Of a DNA stretch of 64,000 nucleotides, positions 1 through 9,480 are shown piece by piece. The position numbers and the translations under genes are program-made. Source of the stretch: Nonomuraea sp. NBC_00507 (GTDB lineage Bacteria > Actinomycetota > Actinomycetes > Streptosporangiales > Streptosporangiaceae); NCBI RefSeq assembly GCF_036013525.1, contig NZ_CP107853.1, forward strand, positions 4,650,001-4,714,000, written 5' to 3'. How positions within the stretch are numbered: the stretch's first letter is position 1; every line of letters starts with the position of its first letter. The notes beneath the pieces are model-generated. The model was not told the origin of the DNA. It saw nothing but the letters and a program-made list of their open reading frames with translations, and ran no database searches.

Positions 1-315
1 AGGAGAAGAGCGGTAAGCCGGACAGCCGCGGTTCGTGGGCGTTGAGCAGATCTGTCGGTGGATGTCCGGAACGCTTAGTTGTCAAGGAAGCCATGATGGA
101 AGTAACCACGGTAAAGCTGTCCACAAGCACGCCCGTTCTCTGACCGGTTCATGACTGCGGTCATCGATCGAATACGACCTGCCGACGGCCCGGCCTTCGA
201 GCGCGATCCCGGCGGATCCGCGCGGCCCAAGGCGGAACCTGTCGGCATCCGGCCCGGCGGGTGGCCTCCCCCGTTGGGGCCATCCGCCGAGGTCGGCTTG
301 TGGTGGGGAGATTCG
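1..315. other. non-coding stretch at the window start
   Basis: I see no convincing gene here. Short open frames exist on both strands, but none shows a family motif or a ribosome binding site. The stretch lies downstream of the minus-strand hydrolase that ends at 316. Confidence 0.4.
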
Positions 316-1023
316 TCAAGCGATGGCTTTGACGGCTTGCATGATGAGTTCGGCGACGGCGCCGGGCTGGGAGGCGGGTAGTGCGTGTGAGGCGCCGGCG
401 ATCTCCACTCGCTCGCGGGCACCGGCGCGTTCAGCCATGAACCGGTGCGCGGCCAGCGGGATGTTGAAGTCCAGCTCGGGATAGATGAACCAGGACGGTA
501 GCTGCCGCCAGGCCGGTGCGTCGGAGGTGTCCTGCAGCGCCCGGTCGTTCAGCGGCCGCTGGGTGACGGCGTCCAGCGCGGCTCGCCCGGCCGGCAGGTC
601 GGCCGCGAACTGCTGGTGGTAGCGCTCCTGACGGATGTACAGATCGGTGCTGCCATCCGGCAGCGCGACCGCGTTCAGCGTCTCGCCGAGCGTGCTGCCG
701 GGGAAGCGGCCGCTGAGCTCGGCGATGCTCTCGCCTTGCTCGGGTGCGAACGCGGCTACGAACACCAGCGCTTTGACCTGTTCCTGGTCGCGTACGGCGT
801 TGGAAATGACCTGGCCGCCGTAGGAATGGCCGGCCAGTACGACTGGGCCGGCGATCGAGGCCACCAGGCCGGCCACGATGTCGGCGTCGCCGGCCAGGCT
901 GCGCAGCGGGTTGGCGACGGCGATCACGTTCAGGTCGTGCTCGTGCAGGTGGGTGATGACGCCGTTCCAGCTGGCGGATTCGGCGAAGGCGCCGTGGACG
1001 AGGATGACGGTGGGCGAGGTCAT
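316..1023 (-). CDS. alpha/beta fold hydrolase, cytoplasmic
   Basis: A 235-residue single-domain alpha/beta hydrolase of the small esterase type, probably acting on an ester or related small molecule; the substrate is unknown. The N-terminal strand runs into an HGAF oxyanion loop near residue 10. The nucleophile elbow GHSYGG places the catalytic Ser at about 67, and the His is probably in GASHALP near 213 with an acid around 185. There is no signal peptide. The ATG at 1023 overlaps the TGA of the upstream esterase gene as ATGA, so the two are very likely translationally coupled. It is a clear paralogue of the secreted hydrolase at 2016-2846. Family assignment is firm; function is not. Confidence 0.9.
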   Translation of the reverse strand: MTSPTVILVHGAFAESASWNGVITHLHEHDLNVIAVANPLRSLAGDADIVAGLVASIAGPVVLAGHSYGGQVISNAVRDQEQVKALVFVAAFAPEQGESIAELSGRFPGSTLGETLNAVALPDGSTDLYIRQERYHQQFAADLPAGRAALDAVTQRPLNDRALQDTSDAPAWRQLPSWFIYPELDFNIPLAAHRFMAERAGARERVEIAGASHALPASQPGAVAELIMQAVKAIA

Positions 1024-1976
1024 GACTGCTCCTGGTGGGTGTTCAGCGCGGTGGAAAGGAAATCGACGGCTTGGCGGATGGCGCCTTCGGCGGCGTGGGT
1101 GTCGCGCAGGGCGTTGAGCATCACGAAGTCGTGGATGATGCCCTGGTAGCGCACGGCGGTGACGGCGACGCCGGCCGCGCGTAGCTTGTCGGCGTAGGCT
1201 TCACCCTCGTCACGTAGCACGTCGGCCTCGGCGGTGATCACCAGCGCCGGCGGTAGGCTGGCGAGCTGGTCGGTGCCGGCTCGCAGCGGTGAGGCGGTGA
1301 TCTGCGCGCGCTGGTCAGGGTCGGTGGTGTACTGGTCCCAGAACCAGCGCATGCCGTCGCGGCGCAGGAAGTAGCCCTCGGCGAACTGCCGATAGGAGCC
1401 GGTGTCGAAGGCGGCGTCGGTGACCGGGTAGAACAGCACTTGCGCCGCCAACCCGATCGCGCCATCTTGTTCGGCCATCAGGGTGAGGGCGATGGCCATG
1501 TTCCCACCGACCGAGTCTCCGGCCACCGCCATCCGGGAGGCGTCCAGGCCGTGGCCGGCGCCGTGCTCGACCACCCAGCGCGCGGCGGTGTGGATCTGCT
1601 CGATCGCCACCGGGTAGCGGGCCTCGGGAGAGGCGCTGTAGTTGACGAACACCACCGCCGCACCGACGCCGAGAGCCAGCTCACGGGCCAGCCGGCCGTG
1701 GGTGTGATCGTTGCCGAACACCCAGCCGGCGCCGTGCACGTAGATGATCACAGGGAGCGAGCCGGCGGCGGCTGCCGGCCGGAACACGCTCACCGTCAGC
1801 TCGCCGGCGACCGTGAGGATCTCTTTGCTGGTGCCGGGCACCTCGATCTCCGGGCTCTGGGCCTCATCCACGGCCTTGCGGCCGTCGGCGGGATCGACGT
1901 CGAACAGGTAGGGCGGCGCCGCGGTCGCCTCGGCGAAGGCCTGCGCGGCAGGTTCGAGTACGGGCTTACGCTGCAT
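1020..1976 (-). CDS. HSL-family alpha/beta hydrolase (esterase)
   Basis: A 318-residue member of the hormone-sensitive-lipase/acetyl-hydrolase family. Residues 80-84 (VHGAG) form the oxyanion motif, a slight variant of HGGG. GDSVGG carries the catalytic Ser at about 155, and the C-terminal part has the family pattern of an acid in EADVLRDE and a His in IIHDF. An AAGGAG ribosome binding site precedes the ATG at a good distance. It is followed by a second, unrelated hydrolase through a 4-bp overlap and preceded by a secreted hydrolase, so three hydrolases are probably co-transcribed. A paralogue with a damaged oxyanion loop lies at 6267-7238. Confidence 0.9.
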   Translation of the reverse strand: MQRKPVLEPAAQAFAEATAAPPYLFDVDPADGRKAVDEAQSPEIEVPGTSKEILTVAGELTVSVFRPAAAAGSLPVIIYVHGAGWVFGNDHTHGRLARELALGVGAAVVFVNYSASPEARYPVAIEQIHTAARWVVEHGAGHGLDASRMAVAGDSVGGNMAIALTLMAEQDGAIGLAAQVLFYPVTDAAFDTGSYRQFAEGYFLRRDGMRWFWDQYTTDPDQRAQITASPLRAGTDQLASLPPALVITAEADVLRDEGEAYADKLRAAGVAVTAVRYQGIIHDFVMLNALRDTHAAEGAIRQAVDFLSTALNTHQEQS

Positions 1977-2015
1977 GGATCGCGCTCCTTGCCAGAGGAA
2001 GGGGGATGGGAGGGG

Positions 2016-2846
2016 TCAACGGGCGGTGCGTGCGGCCTTGACGATGAGCTGGGCGACCTTGTCCGGCTGGGAGACCGACACTGCGTGTGAGGCGTCGGCC
2101 TGCGCCGTGGAGGCCTTGGCGCGGCGGGCCATCCAGCGCTGCGCGGCCGGGGGGATGTTCTTGTCACCGGTGGCGATCAGGGCCCAGGACGGGATGGTTT
2201 TCCAGGCCGCGGCGGTGGCCTTCTCCTCCAGCGCCGCGACCGCGATCGGCCGCTGGGAGGCCGCCATCGCCGCGGCCTTGCCTGCCGGAACGTCGGCGGC
2301 GAACTGCTTGCGGAACTTGTCCTGCTTGATGGTCAGTTCCACCCCCTCGGCGCCGGACGGCAGTCGATAGGTCCACTGCTGGGTGTTGGGGCCGAGGGTG
2401 CTGCCGGGGTACTTGCCCGACAGCGCCAGCGCGCTTTCGCCGTTGTCCGGCAGGAACGCCGCGATGAAGACCAGCGCCTTGACCGAGGAGTTGCCGACGG
2501 CGGCGGCGCTGATCACCGCTCCGCCGTAGGAGTGGCCGACCAGGACCACTGGCCCCTTGACGTTGCCGAGCACGCTTTTGAGGTAAGCGGCGTCGCCTGA
2601 CAGGCTGCGCAGCGGGTTGGCTGTGGCGAGTACCGGGTAGCCGTCACGTTTGAGCTCGGTGATGACGTCGTTCCAACTGGAGGCGTCGGCGAACGCGCCG
2701 TGCACCAGCACGATGGTCGGCTTGGCGCGGGCGACCACACCGGCTTCTGCGGGGGCGGGGGCCAGCAGCAACGCGCCCAGCGCGGTGACCAGCCCGGCGG
2801 TGAGTGCGGCCCGGCGGCGCATCGGCTGAACTGCGGAAGCAGTCAT
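2016..2846 (-). CDS. secreted alpha/beta hydrolase
   Basis: A 276-residue hydrolase with an N-terminal export signal: an arginine cluster at residues 10-12, a hydrophobic stretch, and cleavage likely after APAEA. The signal may be Tat-type because of the RRR, but a full twin-arginine motif is not obvious. The mature part has VHGAFADASSW and the nucleophile elbow GHSYGG and is a close paralogue of the cytoplasmic hydrolase at 316-1023. The start at 2846 was chosen over an upstream in-frame ATG because AGGAGA sits at correct spacing before it and the signal peptide begins there. It is the first gene of the three-hydrolase minus-strand run. The substrate is unknown. Confidence 0.9.
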   Translation of the reverse strand: MTASAVQPMRRRAALTAGLVTALGALLLAPAPAEAGVVARAKPTIVLVHGAFADASSWNDVITELKRDGYPVLATANPLRSLSGDAAYLKSVLGNVKGPVVLVGHSYGGAVISAAAVGNSSVKALVFIAAFLPDNGESALALSGKYPGSTLGPNTQQWTYRLPSGAEGVELTIKQDKFRKQFAADVPAGKAAAMAASQRPIAVAALEEKATAAAWKTIPSWALIATGDKNIPPAAQRWMARRAKASTAQADASHAVSVSQPDKVAQLIVKAARTAR

Positions 2847-3066
2847 GATCTTCTCCTGGTAGTGATCCGGCTCGGCGCGATCGCGAGCTCGTATCGGCGA
2901 GGTTAGGGCCGCGTCAGGACATGGAGTTGTGTCTGCGCGCACCGGCTCTGCTCTGCACTGGCACCAGACACACGGCCTGGGATGTTGAGCGAAGAGCTTC
3001 GGGCGATGAGGCCGGCCTGGTATGTGAGCGCGAGGTAGGCCCCAGTTGCGCGGGGAGACGCGAGGC

Positions 3067-3198
3067 ATGGACAACCAATGGACGGTGAACGGCCTGGGGG
3101 ATGAGCAACTGTCCGAGGTCCTCTTGACGTGCGGGCTTCTCCGTTCGCTCCGGCGATTGACCGCCGCTCGGCCGGAGAAGCGCCGGCACTCGAAATGA
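3067..3198 (+). CDS. possible 43-residue protein
   Basis: A small open frame with a GGGGAG-like ribosome binding site. It ends 10 bp before the LysE-type exporter gene and could be translated with it. It resembles no family I know, and the basic C-terminus looks unstructured. It may instead be leader sequence of the exporter mRNA or a remnant. Confidence 0.3.
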   Translation: MDNQWTVNGLGDEQLSEVLLTCGLLRSLRRLTAARPEKRRHSK

Positions 3199-3208
3199 AG
3201 GGGACGAA

Positions 3209-3844
3209 ATGATCAATTGGGCCGGTTTCATCCCTGCCGCGCTTCTGGCGGCACTCATTCCTGGGGCCAGTCAACTCCTCGGCCTGAGCAATGCCGTGCG
3301 ACATGGCACTGCCTGCGCTCTGGCGGGAGTGGGCGGGAGGCTGGCCGCCTTCGTGGTCCTCATTGGACTGGTCATCGCCGGGCTCGGCACGGTGCTGTCG
3401 GCATCGGCCACCGCACTGACGGTGGTCAAGTGGGTGGGTGTCGTCTACCTCGGCTGGATCGGGTTGTCATGCCTACGGCAGGCCTGGCGACCGCCGAGTG
3501 CCGAAGCGACCCCGGCCGTCCCTGTTCGTCACGGGCTTCGGCCGCTTGTCGTCAACGAATTCCTCGTGGCGCTGAGCAATCCGAAGGCACTGCTGCTCTT
3601 CGCAGCTCTGCTCCCGCAGTTCACAGGCGGCTCCGGATCAGCCGCCGGCGCACAGATCGCCCTGCTGGGCGGGGCCTATCTCGGCATCGAGCTCACCGTC
3701 AGTCTGGGCTACGTCGTCCTCGGCGGCGTCATCGGCGCAACAGGCCTGTCGGACGGAACCCGCCAGAAAGTTGATCTCGGTAGTGGTGTGTGCCTTGTCG
3801 GCCTCGCGGGAGTCCTCGCTGTGGATGAGGTCTTCCGTACCTGA
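3209..3844 (+). CDS. LysE/RhtB-family exporter
   Basis: A 211-residue integral membrane protein with about six hydrophobic segments, the normal length for LysE/RhtB amino-acid and metabolite exporters. The N-terminal segment carries the family pattern, here PGASQLLGLSNAVRHG (usually PGP...NG.RHG). A second conserved stretch, NEFLVALSNPKALLLF, matches the NP.K.LLFF region. A purine-rich AAGGGGACGA precedes the ATG. The compound exported cannot be told. It is divergent from the hydrolase group and convergent with the regulator at 3939-5996. Confidence 0.88.
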   Translation: MINWAGFIPAALLAALIPGASQLLGLSNAVRHGTACALAGVGGRLAAFVVLIGLVIAGLGTVLSASATALTVVKWVGVVYLGWIGLSCLRQAWRPPSAEATPAVPVRHGLRPLVVNEFLVALSNPKALLLFAALLPQFTGGSGSAAGAQIALLGGAYLGIELTVSLGYVVLGGVIGATGLSDGTRQKVDLGSGVCLVGLAGVLAVDEVFRT

Positions 3845-3938
3845 CCAGCGGTATCGCCATTCGTGCTGATCCGCGACGCTCTTGCGCCGCCCGCGCAGGA
3901 GGCCTTCCGCGCCTCGACCTGCTTGGCTACGTACCCGA

Positions 3939-5996
3939 TCACGTGTGCCCGTAGAGCTCGCGGTGCCACAGGTCGGCGCACACGCGTTCAATGCCGGCGC
4001 GGAGGTGGCGGCGGTAGGTGGTGAAGGGTAGGTGGAGCCGCTCGGCGGCGAGCTCCTGGGTGGGGGCGCCGCGTAGAAAGGTGATGTCCAGGGCGCGGTG
4101 CAGCTTGATGGCGCGTGGATCGTCGTTCAGTTGGTTGATCTGTTCCTGCAGCAGGTTGCGCAGGGCGATGCCAGGGTCGGATACCGGATGCTCGGTGACC
4201 AGCCTGGTGTGCGCCAGAGGGCTGGCGGCCAGCGCGCTGGGCTGCGAGAGCAGGCGCAGGGTGCTACGGACGGCGTCGTGGAACTCTTCACGCGAAAGCA
4301 CGGCGAGCTCGGGTTCCGGCTCGCCGGTGTGTTGGTGTGATCCGGACAGCGGAAGCCGGTTGAGGCGCTCCAGCCATGCCGTGGGAGGGACCGCGCGCCA
4401 GTCGTGCACGAACAGGCCGTAGGGGAGCTCGCCCAGCCGCGGTCGTTCGTCGATGTCGTGCATGTTGTAGTGGCGCAACTGGGCGGCGCAGTCGTCGGGG
4501 TCCCGCATGGCCAGGTAGGACCAGGCCATGCGGTCGGCGCGCAGGCAGTGGCCGATGGCGCGCCGGTGGATGAGGTCCATCACCGGTGAGCTGCCACGGT
4601 GGGCAGGTAGGGTCCAGATGCGGCCGACGGCCAGGTGTTCGCCGGCGCGCAGCGGGGTGGTGGCGCGGGCGTGTGTCCATGCGGTGGCGATGATCGGATC
4701 GGCGGCGATTTCGTTCTCGTCGGGGCGCTCCAGGCGCAGCCAGGCGAAGAAGGCGACGGGCTCACCGGTCGCGGTTCGCCGGTAGAGGCGGAACGTCTGA
4801 GGCCGGCACCGGGCCCAGCGGACAGCGGCGGCAGCGGACTCCTCGTTGTCGCCGGCGGTGGCCACCTGGATCAGCGCGTCCATGTCCTGGGGCATGAAGA
4901 GGTCTTCATGAACCTCTGCACGCCCGCTCCAGGTGCGGTAGCCGGAGGTCAGCTCATGGTCGCGGTTCAGGAAGAACAGCGACCCTACGGCGGCCGGCAC
5001 GTCGGAGTCGGCCGCGCCGGAGAGCTCGCCGGCGAGATGGGCGTGAATGCGCTGGTGCACGTCCGCATGGCCGTGGGGGTCGCGCCAGCGGAGGTCGGCT
5101 TCCAGCACCTCGCGGACCACGTCGTGGGGGAACAACCCCGTAGCGGTCGACTCGACGAACGGCAGTCGCCGCAACCAGGCGAAGAGCGGTGCGATGCCGT
5201 CATCCGGCGTGACTTCGTCCGGCATGACCGCGCGGAGCAGGGCTTCGGTGGTTATGTAGGCGCGAGCGCACACCTGCAGCGCCCGCCGGTGCGCCGCGGA
5301 GGGGACCTCGCCGATCAGTTGCTCCAGCAGAGTGGCCACCACGTTCTGGTCCGGGCGCCACCGGCTGCCTGCCTGATAGTCCTTGACCGCCGCGGCAGCG
5401 CCCAAGGCGAGAGCCAGCGGATGTCCGCCGGCGAAGGCCAGCAGCGGCTCATGCAGATCGGCTGCCACGCCGCGGCACTGCATCAGTGCCCGAGCGTCGT
5501 CGGGGGCCAGCTCACGCAGAGTCATCACCCGCAGCATGTCCGCCCAGCCGGGATCGGCCTGCCAGATCATGTCAGGTGGGATCCGGCCGGCCACCACGAC
5601 CAGTACGCCTTCCGGCAGCCGGGGCAGGAACCGTTCGTGGAGCCACCCCTCCAACCCCTGGATCCGCTCGAAGGCGTCGATCAGCAGCACCGCCCGCTCA
5701 TCGTCCAGCACGGGGGCGGCCTCGGCCTCGAACACCTCGGGTGAGACGGTGATGGTGCGCCCGTCGATGGTGGACACCGACCGGCCCGCCGCCGCGGCCT
5801 CCTGGGCGAAGCAGCGCAGCAACGCCGACTTGCCGATGCCCCCGGGGCCGTGCACGAACAGCACGCTGCAACTGCCGCCGTACAGGGCTGCGTCGAAAAC
5901 GGCCAGTTCCTCCTCCCGCCCGACGAACGCTGCCTGGCGCGCGCCCTGCAAACGCCGCCCCAGGAGGCCGGACCCCTTGCGCTCCTTCAAGAACAT
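3939..5996 (-). CDS. large ATP-binding regulator with C-terminal HTH
   Basis: A 685-residue STAND/AAA-type protein. FVGREEEL precedes a Walker A motif GPGGIGKSALL near residue 50, and VLLIDAFERI near 105 looks like Walker B. A winged-helix-like middle region follows. The last 60 residues (QELAAERLHLPFTTYRRHLRAG) resemble a helix-turn-helix that would bind DNA. LuxR/LAL and SARP relatives share this plan, but I see no clear LuxR signature. It is divergent from the esterase at 6267, with about 270 bp of shared upstream DNA, so it may control that gene. No inducer can be inferred. Confidence 0.75.
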   Translation of the reverse strand: MFLKERKGSGLLGRRLQGARQAAFVGREEELAVFDAALYGGSCSVLFVHGPGGIGKSALLRCFAQEAAAAGRSVSTIDGRTITVSPEVFEAEAAPVLDDERAVLLIDAFERIQGLEGWLHERFLPRLPEGVLVVVAGRIPPDMIWQADPGWADMLRVMTLRELAPDDARALMQCRGVAADLHEPLLAFAGGHPLALALGAAAAVKDYQAGSRWRPDQNVVATLLEQLIGEVPSAAHRRALQVCARAYITTEALLRAVMPDEVTPDDGIAPLFAWLRRLPFVESTATGLFPHDVVREVLEADLRWRDPHGHADVHQRIHAHLAGELSGAADSDVPAAVGSLFFLNRDHELTSGYRTWSGRAEVHEDLFMPQDMDALIQVATAGDNEESAAAAVRWARCRPQTFRLYRRTATGEPVAFFAWLRLERPDENEIAADPIIATAWTHARATTPLRAGEHLAVGRIWTLPAHRGSSPVMDLIHRRAIGHCLRADRMAWSYLAMRDPDDCAAQLRHYNMHDIDERPRLGELPYGLFVHDWRAVPPTAWLERLNRLPLSGSHQHTGEPEPELAVLSREEFHDAVRSTLRLLSQPSALAASPLAHTRLVTEHPVSDPGIALRNLLQEQINQLNDDPRAIKLHRALDITFLRGAPTQELAAERLHLPFTTYRRHLRAGIERVCADLWHRELYGHT

Positions 5997-6266
5997 GGCG
6001 CAAGCCTAGGTACGAGGCGGATGACAGGCTGTGCTGAAAGTGCCCGCGCTTATGCCCATCCTTGGCCTGAGATAATCCTGGGCCGCTACAGCGGCAGACA
6101 CAGCGCTTCCGAAACGAACGTCGAGATCCTGCCTGTACCCATCCGTGAGACCGTGGTGTCCGTTCTATAGCGCCGTCCCGGCGACAGAGGCATAGCGGTG
6201 CACGCAGAGAATGGGCCTCGGGCACACACGCCCTAAGATCTCATCACCATGGTCGAAGGAGATCGC

Positions 6267-7238
6267 GTGCCACCTGACGCCCTGCCGATGCCCGTTCTGG
6301 AGTATGCGGTTCAGGCGTTCATTGACGCACATCCCCCCTTGTCCGTACCACCAGCACCGCAGGAGGGTCAGGATGGTGAGACCGGGGTGGATGTGCCGGC
6401 TCCGCCGGAACAGGACGCGGACATCGAGCAGGAGTGGCTCTCCCTGCCGGGCGGCCCCACCGGACGGGTACGCGCACGCATCATCCGGCCCGCCGGGAGC
6501 GTCGGCCCGCTGCCGGTCATCCTGTACGTCCGCGGGCCCGGCCGGCTGCTGGACGGCGACGGCACCCGAACCCGGCTGGCCGGGGATCTCGCCGTCGGCG
6601 CGGACGCCGCCGTGCTGGTGCCCGAGTACGACCTGCCTCCGCGATCTCGCTACCCGGTGGCCATCGAGCAGATCTACGCTGCGGCCCGCTGGGGCGCCAA
6701 GCAGGGCGGCCAGGCTGGGCTGGACGCTTCCCGCATGGCGGTCGTCGGCGATTCGGCCGGCGGCAATCTGGCCATCGCGCTCACTCTGATGGCCAAGCAA
6801 CGCGGCGAGATCCGTCTGTTGCATCAGGTGTTGTTCAGCCCGGTCACCGACGCCGGCTGCGACACGCCGTCCTTCGCCCGGTTCGCCAGCGGCTACCTGC
6901 TGGGACGTGAGAGCATGCGCTGGTTCTGGGAGCACTATACGACCACGGCACAGCGGGCCGAGATCACGGCCTCGCCGTTGCGCGCCGCGCTCGATCAGCT
7001 GGCGGGCCTGCCACCTGCGTTGATCGTCACCGGCGAGGCCGACGTGGTGCATGACGAGGCCGAGGCGTACGCGGCCAAACTGCGGGCCGCGCGGGTCCCC
7101 GTGGCCGCGGTCCGCTACCTCGGCACCGTGCACGACTTCGTGGCATTCGACGCTCTGCGTGGCACCTACGCCTCCCGTACCGCGCTGATCCAGGCCATCG
7201 ACGTGTTGCACGTGGCCCTGCACAGCCACGTCCACTGA
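6267..7238 (+). CDS. HSL-family hydrolase with degenerate oxyanion loop
   Basis: A 323-residue paralogue of the esterase at 1020-1976. The nucleophile motif GDSAGGN and the C-terminal EADVVHDE...GTVHDF acid/His region are intact. The expected HGGG oxyanion loop reads VRGPGR, so the conserved His and one Gly are lost. The protein may have reduced or altered activity. The GTG at 6267 was chosen because AAGGAG lies 5 bp upstream; an ATG at 6249 has no such site. It is transcribed away from the ATPase regulator, a likely controller. Confidence 0.85.
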   Translation: MPPDALPMPVLEYAVQAFIDAHPPLSVPPAPQEGQDGETGVDVPAPPEQDADIEQEWLSLPGGPTGRVRARIIRPAGSVGPLPVILYVRGPGRLLDGDGTRTRLAGDLAVGADAAVLVPEYDLPPRSRYPVAIEQIYAAARWGAKQGGQAGLDASRMAVVGDSAGGNLAIALTLMAKQRGEIRLLHQVLFSPVTDAGCDTPSFARFASGYLLGRESMRWFWEHYTTTAQRAEITASPLRAALDQLAGLPPALIVTGEADVVHDEAEAYAAKLRAARVPVAAVRYLGTVHDFVAFDALRGTYASRTALIQAIDVLHVALHSHVH

Positions 7239-7369
7239 CACCGCATCGCCTGAGACGTGCGGATGGACGACCGGGCGCGGCCCGCGTTCGAGCTCCGCCG
7301 GCCGCGCGCAGGTCCGGCTGAACGCGGCCACGCGCCGTTCGGCGGCCGCAGGACCATGGCCGTACTCGG

Positions 7370-7570
7370 CGCGATCGGGCAGCAGGGGGACGCCTCACCA
7401 CCGACTTCCACCCGCATGAAGGCGCACCGGAGCGGGGCGGCCGTCTGGGCACCAGGGAGATCGAGGGCCGGTTCGCGGCCTACCGAGACGCCCTCGGCCT
7501 GGACAAGGCGCTGACGCCGCACTGCCTGCGCAGCGCGTACACGGTTCATGTACAGGAGAACGGCGCGTGA
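7370..7570 (+). pseudogene. tyrosine recombinase C-terminal fragment
   Basis: This frame encodes the last ~65 residues of a phage-type integrase. The text ERGGRLGTREIEGRF is followed by LTPHCLRSAYTVHVQENGA. The HxxR catalytic box (HCLR) is visible, but the usual HS.VTH continuation is altered and the protein stops soon after. No N-terminal or core-binding domain is found upstream, so this is a remnant. The 207 bp after it, up to 7778, hold no gene I can name. Confidence 0.65.
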
Positions 7571-7778
7571 GATCCTCTGTCGATCCACGGTGAGGAGTGA
7601 CGTGACGGCGACGTTGGGCGGCGATGCTCCGGCCGTCCACCGCCGAGGCGTGATTCGGCGGTGGAATGCCAAGGTCATGAGACGGGTCTTTTCCGCAGCC
7701 GCCGAACTGACGCAGACCGACTCGTCGCGGCGGCAGGCCGCTCGGCGGTGTGGTTCGAACAGATGGTGGCGGGTGCGG

Positions 7779-9191
7779 TTACCCGATGGCGGTCAGTAGT
7801 TCGCGGCGGAACAGTCCGGGTGTGGGATAGCGGGAGGCCTCGGCGCCCAGTGTCATGATCAGGTCGATGAGGCCGGGTCTGGCCAGGACGTGTTCGGCGG
7901 GTTCGAGCATGGAGCCGACCTGTGCGTAGGCGCGTACCAGGTCGGGGTGGGAGAGTTTGGCCGCGTCCAGCGCCCTGATGATCTGCCAGGCCGGGTCGGC
8001 CGTCTCGTACTGCTCGCCGCTGATGTTCGAGTCGATCTCGGCGAGCCGGTGGGCGTCCCAGTCGCGTAGTGCCCGGTAGTAGGGCGCGGCCGTGGTTTCC
8101 AGCGCTTGGGCGAAGGCGAGGCTCAGCTTGATGTGGTCTTGGGCGTCGATGGCGTCTCGCAGCAGTGCGCCCTGTGTCAGCCCCATCGACAGTCCTAGAC
8201 CGAACGTGGTGTTGGTGGTCGCCCAGGCGTCGCCCAGGGCGAGCAGGCCGGTCACCACGGGGAGTCCGTCGGCAACCAGGTCGCGTCGCCTGGTCTGGCC
8301 GGCCGACATGACCTGTACGTCGGTGAGCGGCTCGCCGTGTCGTGCCCAGTGGGCGTATTCGGGGAACAGCTCGATCGCGCGGTCCCAGGCGCTCGCGTCT
8401 CGCAGGGCCCGCAGCTCGTGGTCGCGGCTGGAGGCCACGAGGATCAGGGACCAGGTGCCATTGTCGCCGGGTAGGGTGCCTGCGGTGATGGTCTCTTGGT
8501 GGGTGAGCGGCCAGTGTGTGGCTTCCGGCAGTCCGTTGCCGTTGTCGCGGTAGTGCCGGGCGTAGTAGATGAATCCCGCGGCGGCTCGTTCTTCGGTGTC
8601 GAGGATGGGGCCGAGTTCCGCGAGTATCTTCGGGATTTGGGAGTTGCGGCCGCTCGCGTCCACGATCAGGTCGGCATGGAGCACTTCTCCGTTGCGGGTC
8701 TCCACTCCGGTGATGTGCGGCACGTCGGGCAGTGGTGCTCTGCCGGTGACCAGCCGGGCGATGGTCTGGCCCCGCCGGATGGTGATGCCGGGGGTGCGTG
8801 CGGCGACGGTGGCCAGCGCGAACTCCAGGACCGGCCTGCGGGCGGCCATGGTCTCGTAACGATGATCCTCTGGGAGCCGGCCTCCCAGGGCGGGCAGGTC
8901 CCAGGTGCCGGCGATCATGTTGTGCCGCCTGGCGCCCGCCGTTTCGAGTTCGGCGACCACCTCGGGCAGCTCCTGCCGCAGCAGGGCCAGCGCGCGGGGC
9001 ATCATCACGTGCGGCAGGCGGAACTGGCTCACTCCCGGCCGTTCCCAGGACTGCCATGCCTCCAGGCCTGTCGAGGAGGGCCCGTCGGGGTCGCGCTCGA
9101 GCACGGTGATGTGATGGCCTTGCCCGGCGAGCAGCATCGCGGTGGCGAGGCCGGTCGGTCCGGCTCCGATAACAATAACGTTCATGGTCAT
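7779..9191 (-). CDS. FAD-dependent monooxygenase/oxidoreductase
   Basis: A 470-residue flavoprotein of the p-hydroxybenzoate-hydroxylase-like fold. GAGPTGLATAMLLAGQGH near residue 9 is the Rossmann dinucleotide-binding loop followed by an ERD acidic turn. The middle GDAWATTNTTFGLGLSMGL matches the second FAD-contact region (GDA...G.G...). It could be an aromatic hydroxylase or a tailoring enzyme; the substrate is unknown. The start is either the ATG at 9191 or the one six bases downstream; neither has a strong ribosome binding site. It stands alone between gene fragments. Confidence 0.8.
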   Translation of the reverse strand: MTMNVIVIGAGPTGLATAMLLAGQGHHITVLERDPDGPSSTGLEAWQSWERPGVSQFRLPHVMMPRALALLRQELPEVVAELETAGARRHNMIAGTWDLPALGGRLPEDHRYETMAARRPVLEFALATVAARTPGITIRRGQTIARLVTGRAPLPDVPHITGVETRNGEVLHADLIVDASGRNSQIPKILAELGPILDTEERAAAGFIYYARHYRDNGNGLPEATHWPLTHQETITAGTLPGDNGTWSLILVASSRDHELRALRDASAWDRAIELFPEYAHWARHGEPLTDVQVMSAGQTRRRDLVADGLPVVTGLLALGDAWATTNTTFGLGLSMGLTQGALLRDAIDAQDHIKLSLAFAQALETTAAPYYRALRDWDAHRLAEIDSNISGEQYETADPAWQIIRALDAAKLSHPDLVRAYAQVGSMLEPAEHVLARPGLIDLIMTLGAEASRYPTPGLFRRELLTAIG

Positions 9192-9222
9192 ACCGCTTAC
9201 GGTCGGACCGGGAGCCGCCCGT

Positions 9223-9480
9223 TCACCAGGCCGGACGGTGCCCACTTACTGCCCATCCGCTACCCGTGGCAAGAGCGAAGCCGGCCGCGGCCTCGGCGTG
9301 CAGGCGCGCGCTCGGGAACACCGGGACGCTGCTGTCCTCCTCGCAGATCAGGAGTTCGATCTCTGTGCAGCCGAGGACGACGCCCTGCGCGATGAGTTCA
9401 AGCAGGACACGGCGCGGCTGGTCCGCGAGTCGCGCCGGGTCCTGCGCGGATGTCGCGCGGTCCCAGGGCGGCCGGAGCGA
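9223..9480 (-). pseudogene. aspartate/glutamate racemase C-terminal fragment
   Basis: Reading the minus strand gives [17 protein letters not shown], the second catalytic-cysteine motif (GC.E) of Asp/Glu/hydantoin racemases. It is followed by [19 protein letters not shown], the normal C-terminal helix of that family, then a stop at 9223. Upstream the frame loses homology and the N-terminal cysteine domain is missing. It is a 5'-truncated remnant. The remaining DNA up to 9882 shows no gene. Confidence 0.65.
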
